Of a stretch of 26,315 bases of DNA, positions 1 to 8,829 are shown piece by piece. The translations under genes and the position numbers were made by a program. The stretch's first letter is position 1. Each line of letters opens with the position of its first letter. This stretch comes from Reticulitermes lucifugus. Lineage: Eukaryota > Arthropoda > Insecta > Blattodea > Rhinotermitidae. The stretch lies in the NCBI GenBank assembly GCA_026260175.1, contig JAKCWW010007149.1, positions 3,718-30,032 on the forward strand. Direction: 5' to 3'. The notes under the pieces were generated by a model, which was not told where the DNA came from, ran no database searches, and worked only from the letters and a program-made list of their open reading frames with translations.

Positions 1-1336
1 AAACACGTGTCGGGTTAAGTGATAAGTTTATCTAGTTATAATTTTGTGCAATACATGTTGGTATATAAATACAATATTATATTTGATCATTTATTCAATC
101 ATACAGAAACTTTACTAAAACAAAAAGTCTTACATTTCCTACACTTTTAGTGTAAGGATGGCCTACGTAGTTGCTGTCTTTAGAAATTTGGTCACTTTGC
201 ATAAGGGTAATAGGGCACCACCTTGCGCAAATGTCTGCCGGTGCTTTTGAATATTGTTAAGCTTATCGTTGTGATGTTATCTTGAACTATTAATACGTTG
301 AAGGTTTATTAACTTAGCTTTACCTAGGTCATGTTAAGTACTATAATTTCAAATATTTGCTAAGTAGACTATGTAGCCAATTTAATTTTGTATGCCAGTG
401 AACGATGTAATCTGTGTGTACAAATTGATGTGTGTTTAGGGTTGGTGTGATCATCATGAAAACTGAGATGGCGACATGTTTGAGTAACGAATGAATCGCT
501 TATCACGAGGATGATATTTTTGGATGTGTTAGTGTCGAGGTGGTGCCTGTACTTGCAGGTCTGTCCCAGACACTGGTTTCCAACCATAAACAGAAGCAAG
601 TCAGTGAATTCCCCTAGTCGGGTCACGTTTATAAAACTCACCCGACCGGCAAAATATCTGTTCTTTCGCTTACCAAGCAATTGTATAATGCAGCTTGTCC
701 TCCGGTTTTAAAACTAGACTTATTTGCTGCTGACCGTCGTTGTTATCGGAATTCTTTTCCACTTTGTTTCGTTTATTTATTTTCTTTTACCTCTCGGCCA
801 TCGTTTATCTGTTCCCACTACTTGCTTTGTTGCTGGTAACCTAAGATTAATAAAACCAAGGTAACTAGTCGGCTGGCTTGACACGTAGCGAGTAGTCTTC
901 CCTTATTGCAGGATTAAACACGAGTCCTGCCACATGGAAGCTTGTTCTTGTTGTACAAAGGGCTGAGTTATTGGGCCAAGAGTAAATAGTAGCATGCTGT
1001 TACAGCGCCTTTCTTCGGCTTGTCTCCAGGTTTTTTCCCCCCCCCTTTTTAATCGTCTCGGTAAATTAAAGTTACTGAATTAACCGTGCTCGCTTTACAA
1101 GCTACTCGTTTTCATTATGTTGTGGTGGAAAGAAATACACGAATTTATTAAACGCAAAGGAATGAGATTCTTGCTCGGATGTTGACACATTAAAGCCGAT
1201 TAATTTTAGTTGTTCCCTGATTCAGTGCCAAGCACATAGCTGATACGGACACGGTCCACCGCTGGCACTTTATTTATTAATGTGCGTTTTCCATAATAAT
1301 AACAAAGTGTTTCATCAGCGTTTTGGCAAATGTGTG
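1..1336. other. Unannotated AT-rich non-coding DNA
   Basis: I see no gene, RNA or complete mobile element here. Short open frames at 369-680 (-) and 511-711 (+) have no recognisable domain. A pyrimidine tract of T and C runs at about 1031-1050 is simple sequence. The stretch is read as intronic or intergenic. Confidence 0.5.
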
Positions 1337-1344
1337 CCTAGGCA

Positions 1345-2084
1345 CAGTGGCGTAGCTGGGGGGGGGGGTGAGGCAGAGTTGTGGGGGCAGCTAAATGCAA
1401 TATTTTAAATGAAATCTCATGTTCTGCCCTCAAACAAATTTTTAAATTGCTGAACTTTAGTTAATGAAAGGAAATTCAATAATTGATTATGTTTTTTTTA
1501 GATGCGATCGCAAAATTTCGAAAAACTGCTGTTAGCTTCGTTATGTTTGTCTGTCGGTCTGTCTGTCCGCTTGAAGCAACTCGGCTCCCACTGGACGGAT
1601 TTTCATGAAATGTGATATTTGATTATTTTTCGAAAACCTGTCTAGAAAATTCCAGTTTGATTAAAGTATGACAAGAATAACGGGTACTTTACATTCATGA
1701 AAATATCCCGCTGAATTCTTCTTAGAATCAGGAGTGTTTCAGACAAAAGTTGTAGAGAAAAAACACTCATTTGATGTTCAAAAACTTTTTTCCGAGAATC
1801 CTGCCGTTTATGAGATAATATGAAAAAATACAGTACAGCCAGACAGGCCACAGATGACAATATAATACGGTGCATGCGCTTTGCATGCTGGATAACTAAG
1901 GCTACAGACACACACTCGTGTCTGTAGCGACTTATTGGTTTTCCACGGCAACAATGGTTACGCGAACGCGTCTCACTGTTACTTTATACGTACGTTGCAT
2001 GTTTCGTTAAAAATTCATAATTTCTGTTAGGGGCGGCCATTGTGATTACTCGCCTCGGACGCTAAAATCCTAGCTACGTCACTG
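1345..2084. mobile_element. Non-autonomous hAT-type element with perfect 8-bp target duplication
   Basis: The element begins CAGTGGCGTAGCTGGG (1345) and ends CCTAGCTACGTCACTG (2084), giving terminal inverted repeats of about 15 bp with a few mismatches. It is flanked on both sides by the identical 8-bp sequence CCTAGGCA (1337-1344 and 2085-2092). An 8-bp duplication and a CAGNG-type terminus are typical of hAT transposons. The 740-bp body has no transposase frame, so it would need a transposase supplied elsewhere. The middle part (about 1494-1993) is a separate repeat module found again at 25494-25924, so this element either captured that module or was hit by it. A G-run near the left end (about 1360-1369) interrupts the terminus. 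Confidence 0.85.
1494..1993 (+). repeat. Dispersed repeat module, copy 1
   Basis: This stretch and 25494-25924 are two diverged direct-orientation copies of one repeat. Shared landmarks in order are a GTCTGTC-rich stretch, the block CGGCTCCCACTGGACGGATT, GACAAGAATAACGG, CAGACAAAAGTTGTAGA, GCCACAGATGACAATATAA, the small hairpin GCATGCGCTTTGCATGC, TTTCCACGGCA, ACGCGAACGCG and TACTTTATACGTAC. Copy 1 has an extra segment around 1765-1845 that copy 2 lacks. No protein is apparent in either copy. Here it lies inside a hAT-type element; at 25494 no hAT termini were found around it. Confidence 0.8.
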
Positions 2085-2092
2085 CCTAGGCA

Positions 2093-2522
2093 TTCACTTG
2101 TCCAGTCCTCGTGTGTGGTTCCCATAAGTGACTTCCAGTCTTTGATCCTGGAGGAAGCCGGGGTTACAGGCTGGTCCATGAAAAGGAAATGCAAATCTTA
2201 CAGAATGTGGTATTAGATGTATCGACTGTGTGATACTTTTAATTGTTCTGCACTCCAATCTGATAACCCTCACATTTTTTTCATTATATGATCAGTTGTC
2301 ATGTTATCATTCTATCTACGCTCAGGTCAACCAAATGCCGCTTTCCTTGAAGTCCGACTAAAAACGTCTGCATTTCTCATCTCCCATTCGTGCTGCATGC
2401 TCCTCGCAGCTCATCCTCAATGACCGTAATAATAAACTTAATATTTTTCATTCCGTAAATTTAAACTTTATATTTAAAGTCCGACACATGTACAGTTTAA
2501 TCACACTATTTGTGCACTTTCA
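2093..2522. other. Non-coding sequence, nothing recognised
   Basis: No gene, tRNA-like box or terminal repeat is apparent. The right-hand part (about 2430-2522) is AT-rich and, read on the minus strand, follows the hammerhead-like motif at 2523-2565. It may be the tail of the same element, since it contains GGTGAAAGTGCAC similar to the tails at 5641-5686 and 16525-16584. Confidence 0.4.
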
Positions 2523-2565
2523 CCGTTCTACATGTTTCGAACCCCTAACCTGGGTTCATCTTCAA
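2523..2565 (-). ncRNA. Degenerate hammerhead-like ribozyme motif
   Basis: On the minus strand the order is TTGAAGA (2565-2559), an extra T, stem II GAACCC/GGGTTC (six pairs, 7-nt loop, 2557-2539), GAA (2538-2536), a tiny stem III AC-AT-GT (2535-2530) and A at the expected cleavage position (2529). This matches the type I hammerhead core CUGANGA/GAAA/UH except that C3 is T. No pairing stem I is visible, so it is probably inactive. The extra T before stem II is shared with the other copies in the window. Confidence 0.3.
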
Positions 2566-2974
2566 TATAGTATAATATTTGGTGTGTAGTACAAACTGCG
2601 GATTTCCACACCACGCAGTCTTCAGCCTTCTGTTACTTGCCTTGTCGTGTGCCCAAATATACATGTACTGACAAAATACCAATCTGGAGCCAGTTTAAAA
2701 TGTCTGGTAACACAACAATTAGACTGGATCGAGTTCTGTTACTATTTGGCGACCTTGGAGTGCTCGGTATGTTTTCAGTTCTAGCACTTTTAGAAGATAT
2801 TGGCCTAACCTGTATTGGAATGTGGTCTGGTGACGGAATTGTTGTTAGATCTACGAACTATACATAATTCGCAGAAGAACTTGCGTTTGAATGCAGTTTC
2901 TTAAAGACAAATGATAGGAAGACCGTTATGCGTATGACATTCTGTACGGTACCATTGTTCCCAATCTTCGCTGT

Positions 2975-3150
2975 AGTGAGGTAAAGGTAAAGTTCACCCT
3001 AGAACAGGCCATGAAGGCCCAGAGGGGGAGGAGAGGTATAGCTCTACCCTTTCTTTAACCTCGGCGCTAGATGGGGGTGGGTGGTCAAAGCCACGCCCCG
3101 GCCGCTTTACCCCCAGGAATGACCCGGTACCTATTGTATAGGAGGCTTTA
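2975..3150 (-). mobile_element. tRNA-derived SINE, truncated 3' part (family A)
   Basis: The minus strand carries the 3' part of a tRNA-derived SINE. The + strand shows AGGTAAAGGTAAAGTTCACC at the tail end, AGAGGTATAGCTCTACCC, ACCTCGGCGCTAGATGG, TTTACCCCCAGGAATGACCC and ATAGGAGGCT in order, all shared with the fuller copy at 6921-7170. The tRNA-like head is missing: the copy stops shortly after ATAGGAGGCT. The sequence style (GGTAAAGGTA tail, ACCTCGGC.CTAGATGG block) is widespread among insect SINEs. Confidence 0.75.
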
Positions 3151-4980
3151 GTATCTTGACGAATGGTTTGGTCGTCTTGATTGCCCGTGTATGCTGTTAC
3201 TCAGAGACGTCAGTTACGTCTTTTTATTATGTTCCTGCAGTATGGAACAAATAACAATGCATAATATCCCTTTACTAGTCATTAAAACTCGTAAGTCACC
3301 GCCTCCCGGTTAAAATTACGAATGCAACAGCCGCGCTCTTGTTACGTGACCAATAAATCCACATAATTAGCCAGCCAATAATGATTCAGTGTTTTTCTCA
3401 ATTACACCTGCTCTTTAACGAACTCCAATACCAGGAACAGTGAAACGAGAGGGGACACGCTTAATTTTAATTGAGCTATGACTATATGCAGCAAGTAGCA
3501 ACGATCACTGCTAATTCCTTGTGTCTCTGTGTTGCTAATAACCGAGCAAGCAAAGTAGCTGCTAGAGATGTGGCTGTGGCGGCCGAAGCCATGGGAAACC
3601 AACCCACAAGCTAAGAGAAGATGAGAGGAGAGGGACGAGAGAGAGAGAGAGAAATAGCGTGTGAGGAAGGTAGAGGCAGGGAGGGAGGTGTTAATTATGT
3701 GCTCACGTTAGAGGGGATTACATTTGCTACAGAACTTGCTCGCTACGGCTGCTGGGTGTAACAAATGATGCTGCACACCGCGTGTGGTGTGGTGAACCGC
3801 CTCAGGGTACAGCGTGAGGGAGACAGAGAACAAGAGAAAGGAAAGACATAGAGGATATTTAGCGATTTTGCATGTCCCACCTCATTTATGTAATTAAATA
3901 CAAGTACGTGTTAGGCAACCAGTGGTGAAGTTTCGAGGAACATGTGGGGAATGAAATGAGAGATGCTGAATTGTACATTGACCCTCGTAAGGACGAAACG
4001 TAATCTGTTTCATTCAATGAACCAGTCCGTACCGCGCAGTAAACACACTATCTCGGTTATAAAATCAATCAGTTGCCGTAAAGGGCAAAATTCGCTGTTC
4101 TAAGATCGATACAAAACATAAATACATCGTGTGTGCAGAACGTAGAATTTTTTAATGTTGAACCTGGTGGTATATATAGTAACCACTGGGCTTTAAAAGG
4201 CTGTAAGGGGAGAGTTTGATATTCTCGAGGACGGACTTTTAATAACCCTTCAATACTGATGTTAATCAGAATTGTACATAAAGATTCAGTTTCATGCCTC
4301 ATGCTGCTATACCGAGGTCACGGAAAGAGGTCTCAAGGACAGCGGGGATGACGGCGTTCGAGGCCTTCCACCTTCTGTCGAATGTTGTATTGGCATGGGA
4401 TTTATGTTGGTCAACTAGGAACTGGCGCAGACAATTCCCGGAGTACTTTTATTCCCATAGTCGTATGTCCCACCTCAGAATTCTGCATCACTTAATTTAT
4501 CGCTTATACTTCTTCCAATCTTGTAGCGTAGCCTCGTTTGCGTGGTACTTTTAGAAATGATTTGTGTCACATTAATTGAAGAGCGATTAACGTGTTACTT
4601 TTGGCACGGTTTTCTTCAGTGTTAGGTAAATGTGGATGTTACGTCACATCAGGCCACAGCTGCCTCATTATAAGCCATGCCATCGTAATCTGGGACAGCG
4701 AATGCGCTGTTATGAGCCCAGAGTAAATAAACTTCTTCTGCTATGGCGCTTCGACCCGTTTTCGGGTCATAGCTTGCCTGTTGACGGTGTTTCGAGACAG
4801 TTCAGTTTCTAGCCTTTATCTTACCGGGGGTGGGTATTCAAATTCTAGCGCATTGTTTACGAGAAACGTGATTATTATTTGAACAGAAAAATATGAAATT
4901 TGAAATAAAAGGCATTTTGTGGAAAATTAAGCAAAAATTATGCAGCATGGCTTAAAATGCAGTAAACTTCCCTGTTGCCT
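3151..4980. other. Non-coding sequence with a short GA microsatellite
   Basis: No supported gene. Open frames at 3402-3602 (-), 4069-4302 (-), 4294-4554 (+) and 4630-4812 (+) show no recognisable domain and lack convincing splice or start context. A purine-rich tract lies at about 3610-3680 with (GA)n at 3637-3652. A possible promoter or first exon of the Groucho gene was looked for here, but no start codon followed by a Groucho-like N-terminus was found. Confidence 0.45.
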
Positions 4981-5274
4981 AAATCTATAAAATGAACTGT
5001 CTATTAACCAACTAAATGCACTTCCACTTTCAACGTTTTAGTACTTTACAAATTTCCCCTACCGTCCACAAGACAGGCAGACAGTTCGCACCACAAACAG
5101 TGATAGCACACAAAACAAAACAGCACATTATACATACGAACTCCAAAATATGCAAAACCACGATCAAACACAACAACTAGCCAAAGGTGTGTCAAAACAT
5201 GATATCCGTGTTGACGTTTTTAACCTTTTAAATACAACATTGACGAGCCTTTTAAGAACTTATATATACAGTGT

Positions 5275-5411
5275 GATAGGGACAGGTGGCGGGCTCTTGT
5301 GAGTGCGCTAATGAACCTTCGGGTTCCATAAAACGCTGGGAACTTCTTGACTAGCTGACGACCTGTTAGCTTCTCAAGAAGGACTCTGCTCCATGGAGTT
5401 AGTTAGTTAAT
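5275..5411 (+). mobile_element. Nested 137-bp retro-insert with 12-bp target duplication
   Basis: The 12-bp sequence TATATACAGTGT occurs at 5263-5274 and again at 5412-5423. It brackets a GC-richer block that ends in a short tandem GTTAGTTAGTTAA. A simple-repeat 3' tail plus a long target duplication is the signature of target-primed reverse transcription (SINE or LINE-mobilised RNA). The block contains possible hairpins (AACCTTCGGGTT at about 5314-5327; CTTCTTGA with TCAAGAAG around 5342 and 5373). No tRNA A and B boxes were recognised, so the source RNA is unknown. Confidence 0.6.
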
Positions 5412-5582
5412 TATATACAGTGTTTCATGTATAGGCCTACGTCACAATCTGCTTTTTAAATGTATGTTTTTAGAAAGTGTTTGTAGAAAGTGATTACAAC
5501 CTACATAAAAGACTGAATTGAATTAGAGTGAATATGGTGACAGATTGAACCTGTCGATGTAAATAAAGTGTTGTTTTGTGTA

Positions 5583-5626
5583 CCCCCTGATGATGGTCTA
5601 TGTATAGACCGAAACATATGTAGGGG
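5583..5626 (+). ncRNA. Type I hammerhead ribozyme candidate (best copy)
   Basis: Stem I is CCCC 5583-5586 paired with GGGG 5623-5626. The core CTGATGA is 5587-5593. After one extra T, stem II is GGTCTA/TAGACC with loop TGTA (5595-5610). GAA is 5611-5613. Stem III is AC/GT closed by ATAT (5614-5621), and the expected cleavage site is after A5622 (GUA). All invariant core positions of the hammerhead fold are present. The unpaired T between the core and stem II departs from the textbook form but recurs in every copy in this window. The two-pair stem III is weak; hammerheads of retroelements often have such short stem III and may work as dimers. Cleavage would leave a 5' end starting GGGGAAAATTTG, exactly where the inverted-arm similarity begins. 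Confidence 0.65.
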
Positions 5627-5733
5627 AAAATTTGTAAACTATTAAAAAGTTGAAAGTGAAACTGCATTTAGTTGGTTAATAGACAGTGAATTGAAAATGC
5701 ACGGTGAAAGTCATATAAAGTCTATAAAATGAA

Positions 5734-6914
5734 TTTGCACGTGTGTTTTTTTACGTGCGTTCACGTTTGGCAATGCAGGTATTAGAAGGTTAAGAGGTGA
5801 GTATGTTAGTCCCACGCCTAACCCTCAACCTGGATGGCCTGAGTGTTTCTCTTTGTCCGGCATCTCGCTCGAAACCTGTCCGGCAGATAAATACACTAAT
5901 CTGTAATAAATGACGAAGAAATCTTAAGATTGTTATGTCAAAATGTGTTACGTAGTGTGGATGCTGTACGTGACTTTTGGTGTGTGTTTACCGCTAGTTA
6001 ACTGCTGCTGACCAACACGGCTCTGATCATCATGTAATGTAAATGTGAGTGGTGAAGAGGGTTATTTTCCCTTTATATCGGATTAAACTGCCCTTAATAA
6101 TAATTTATTCTTGCTTCGCATTACTAGCTACTTGGTAGTGTGTTGCGAATGGTTATGTCAGGTTTCGTATTCGCCGGAAGTCTATGTTACGAGTTTTGAC
6201 GTTACCAGCGGTGGTGCTGAAGATTCAAAGTGTTCTGGTAAGTTGCATCCTGCCGATTATTAACTGCCCCACAAGACTAAGACTTGCTTTTGTCGAAAGG
6301 ACATACAACTAATTTAATTAGTCAAAGTGAAAATGTGACTGAACTGTCACGGTTATCGGCTACTTGTGTTATGAGCCTCGAAATAACGGACACAGCAAGC
6401 TGGGCAACAGATGGCGTCTACACGCTTCGGTCGCTGCCTGGCATTAATGAACGGTGTGACGACAGATGCTTGCTTATGCTGCATGTCTTGCCCGTTGGTT
6501 CATTGCCAAATTGCTTTTCCTCGCAGCAACCCTCTGTGTATGTTCCATGACGCATCCATCAGCTTTTCCACTTGCCTGGCACACCGTCCTGTCCCCGGTC
6601 ACTGTAATAATAGGCGAATCCATCTCGGTCATAATCTCTCACCACACACACACACATTGCTCACTCCTGTTTGTTTGGCGAAACTATTAAAGGAAACATT
6701 CTAAATGAAATGGCACTTGCTGAAGGGACGGATTCTATGCCCTCAGTCAGACACTTTGGCCCACAGACATGCAGACGTCTGGCTGTAAGCGCCGTTACGT
6801 AATTTTGTGTAGGCCGACAGCTGGTATTTAAAATGGCTGGGGAAGTATTGATTCAACCTTTTCCCCGGAGGTGGCAAGGTAATGTTGTCTTTGTGAGTAA
6901 TTGAGTACCACGCC
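5734..6914. other. Non-coding sequence, nothing recognised
   Basis: No domain was recognised in the overlapping open frames at 6284-6704. They lie in moderately GC-rich sequence with a short (CA)n run at about 6643-6656. No tRNA boxes or terminal inverted repeats were found. Confidence 0.4.
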
Positions 6915-6920
6915 ATGAAA

Positions 6921-7170
6921 GAATGTAGGGGGAGCTGAGGTATAGCTCCACTCATTCTTAACCTCGGCACTAGATGGAGGTGAGTGGTTAACTTCACGCA
7001 CCGGCCATGTTACCTCCGGGAAAGAACCCCAGTACCCTTTCAATAGGAGGCTGGGTGGACCTCAGAGCCGGTCTGGACGTTTCGGAGGAGATAATCTTTT
7101 GCCGCTACTGAGATTCGAACCACGGACCGTCCAGCCCATATCCTAGTCGCTATACTGACAACGCTACTCA
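6921..7170 (-). mobile_element. tRNA-derived SINE, nearly full length (family A)
   Basis: Read on the minus strand, the head carries an A-box-like stretch (AGTATAGCGACTAGG, about 7155-7141) and a B box GGTTCGAATCT (about 7119-7109) of a tRNA-type RNA polymerase III promoter. Then follow the body blocks CAGACCGGCTCTGAGG, AGCCTCCTATTG, GGGTTCTTTCCCGGAGGTAA, ACTCACCTCCATCTAGTGCC and GAGGTTAAGAATGAGTGGAG. These are shared with 2975-3150 (tail part) and 23345-23670 (opposite strand). Small open frames here are by-products. No clear target duplication was seen. Confidence 0.8.
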
Positions 7171-7171
7171 G

Positions 7172-7225
7172 GAATATGGGGAGTGGAGGGATAGCTCCAC
7201 GCATTCATAACCTTAGTATTGTTTT
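7172..7225 (-). mobile_element. SINE family A tail fragment adjoining the previous copy
   Basis: GGAGTGGAGGGATAGCTCCA followed by CGCATTCATAACCTTAGTA repeats the tail of the copy at 6921-6970 in the same orientation. This gives a head-to-tail arrangement in which the fuller copy may have inserted into, or recombined with, an older one. Similarity fades near 7225. Confidence 0.6.
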
Positions 7226-7715
7226 CGGTGAGAGGTCGGGGTTTCGTCCTTAGTGCAGTGTGGTTGTTTACGTCACCTTCGAGTGTCAGGTACCGGAACA
7301 GGTAATTCCTATCATCAGCTACTCTTTTTGCCATGCAACATACGAACATTTCCGTTTTAAACTACAAATAGGGTATATTACTTCCTATAGATCGTTGCAG
7401 TAAACGTGAAGACAGCGTAATCGAACTACATCAATATTTATCTTCACACATGTGTGGTAATCAGTGATCAATGGGAACTTCCCTGCCGTTACGTGGTCCT
7501 AGAAGCACTTTGTTGCTGTTCTGTGGTACACATCTGTACGTCTAAATACTGGTGTACCGGATCGGAATTAAAACTGTCGTGTTTAGGCACAAGGCTGACG
7601 GGTGTTGTCTTTGAATTGAGAATTAAAAAATGTAGTGGTTGTTATTAAAGGTAACTTTTTCAGTTTTCCAATATATCAGTTTTAACTTGCATAATGTAAT
7701 CACCACACAATGAAA
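7226..7715. other. Non-coding sequence, nothing recognised
   Basis: The open frames at 7164-7349 (-) and 7454-7648 (+) show no recognisable domain. No repeat structure was seen. Confidence 0.4.
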
Positions 7716-7723
7716 GTATAGAC

Positions 7724-8110
7724 CAGAGGTGTTCAACCCGCGGCCCGCCATGTTGTGATACGCGGTCCGCGGTAATAGAAGCAGCACAGTGCTGTTTGTA
7801 TTAGTGGCAGCTTGGGTGCTGACGTAGCACGTTGATAAAAATTGAATTGGATTATTACGTGATATTTTTAATGAAAATATAATTACTTAAGTGCAGAGTC
7901 TGTCTGCATTACCTTTGTCGAATGTAGCCTACAAGACAAGAGTTTTCACTTTGGTACTTACTACATACAAACATTGTTTTGTGTGTTGTACGTATGTCTG
8001 TCTAGTTACCAAAAATTTACTTACGTGTTTGCAGTAGTTTGCTAATTATGGCCTTAAATCGAAAGGCAAAGAACATTTTGCACGGCCAGTGTGATGTTTT
8101 TTTACTTTTC
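7724..8110 (+). mobile_element. hAT-type element, left end (right end not found)
   Basis: The sequence CAGAGGTGTTCAACCCGCGG starting at 7724 resembles hAT (Charlie-like) termini, and a second CGCGG-type palindromic block follows (CGCGGTCCGCGG at 7760-7771). At 8048 an ATG opens MALNRKAKNILHGQCD (16 residues), vaguely like the first residues of hAT transposases with a MxLKRK start, before the frame is lost. No matching inverted terminus was found to the right, so the element is truncated or interrupted by the minisatellite at 8225. The right limit given is approximate. Confidence 0.4.
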
Positions 8111-8224
8111 TTTTTTAAAGTAATATTTAAAGTTGAATTTACGGAAGCTGAATTACCATTCGGCCGAAACTAGTAACCTGAAGATCTGTAAATTGTGTTG
8201 TGCATGACGGTAGTTTCAAAATAT

Positions 8225-8828
8225 GTATAAACAATTTGTATCAGTATTGACAATATGCGACTGTTAGAATTTGTGTCAGTATTGAAAATAAGTGACACAA
8301 TTTGTATCAGTATTGACAATAAGTGACACAATTTGTATCAGTATTGACAATAAGTGACACAATTTGCATCAGTATTGACAATAAGCAACACAATTTATAT
8401 CAGTATTGACAAGTGACAATTTATATCAGTATTGACAATAAGTGACACAATTTGTATCGGTATTGACAAAGTGACAATTTATATCAGTATTGACAATAAG
8501 TGACACAATTTGCATCAGTATTGACAATAAGTGACAATTTGTATCAGTATTGACAATAAGTGACAATTTGTATCAGTATTGACAATAAGTGACAATTTAT
8601 ATCAGTATTGACAGTAAGTGACAATTTGTATCAGTATTGACAATAAGCGACACAATTTGTATCAGTATTGACAATAGGTGACAATTTATATCAGTATTGA
8701 CAATAAGTGACAATTTGTATCAGTATTGACAATAAGTGACAATTTGTATCAGTATTGACAATAAGTAACAATTTATATCAGTATTGACAATAAGTGACAC
8801 AATTTGTATCAGTATTGATAATAAAGGA
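8225..8828 (+). repeat. Minisatellite of about 20 copies, 29/31-bp unit
   Basis: The repeated unit is AATTTGTATCAGTATTGACAATAAGTGAC, in two length classes: 29 bp (GTGACAATTT junction) and 31 bp (GTGACACAATTT junction). A few shortened units of about 26-27 bp lack AATA (about 8410 and 8467). Counting CAGTATTGA or its variant CGGTATTGA gives about 20 units. The first two units are the most diverged (GACAATATGCGACTG, GAAAATAAG), as is the last (TTGATAATAAAGG), as expected for array edges. Units alternate G/A at TTGTATC or TTATATC. Each unit contains ATTGACAAT, a short inverted repeat. Confidence 0.95.
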
Positions 8829-8829
8829 A

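Larger units (their letters stand above)
4997..5686. mobile_element. Inverted-arm element carrying a hammerhead ribozyme
   Basis: The ends are long inverted repeats: 4997-5063 (starts CTGTCTATTAACCAACTAAA, ends CCCCTAC) matches the reverse complement of 5620-5686 with roughly 90 percent identity by eye. Between the arms there is no transposase or reverse transcriptase. The right arm is preceded directly by a hammerhead motif at 5583-5626; the left arm loses similarity exactly at the ribozyme cleavage region. A 13-bp direct repeat TCTATAAAATGAA occurs just left of the left arm (4984-4996) and 35 bp right of the right arm (5721-5733), so the inserted unit may be 4997-5720. The same tail occurs at 16525-16584. 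Penelope-like elements and retrozymes are known hammerhead carriers, but the class here is an inference. Confidence 0.7.

Noticed and set aside
3975-4010. CCTCGTAAGGACGAAACG resembling half of a hammerhead
   Set aside because: No CUGANGA core lies upstream; only the GAAAC half matches, which is too short.
8225-8828. CRISPR array
   Set aside because: The units are contiguous tandem repeats with no unique spacers, in a eukaryotic sequence.
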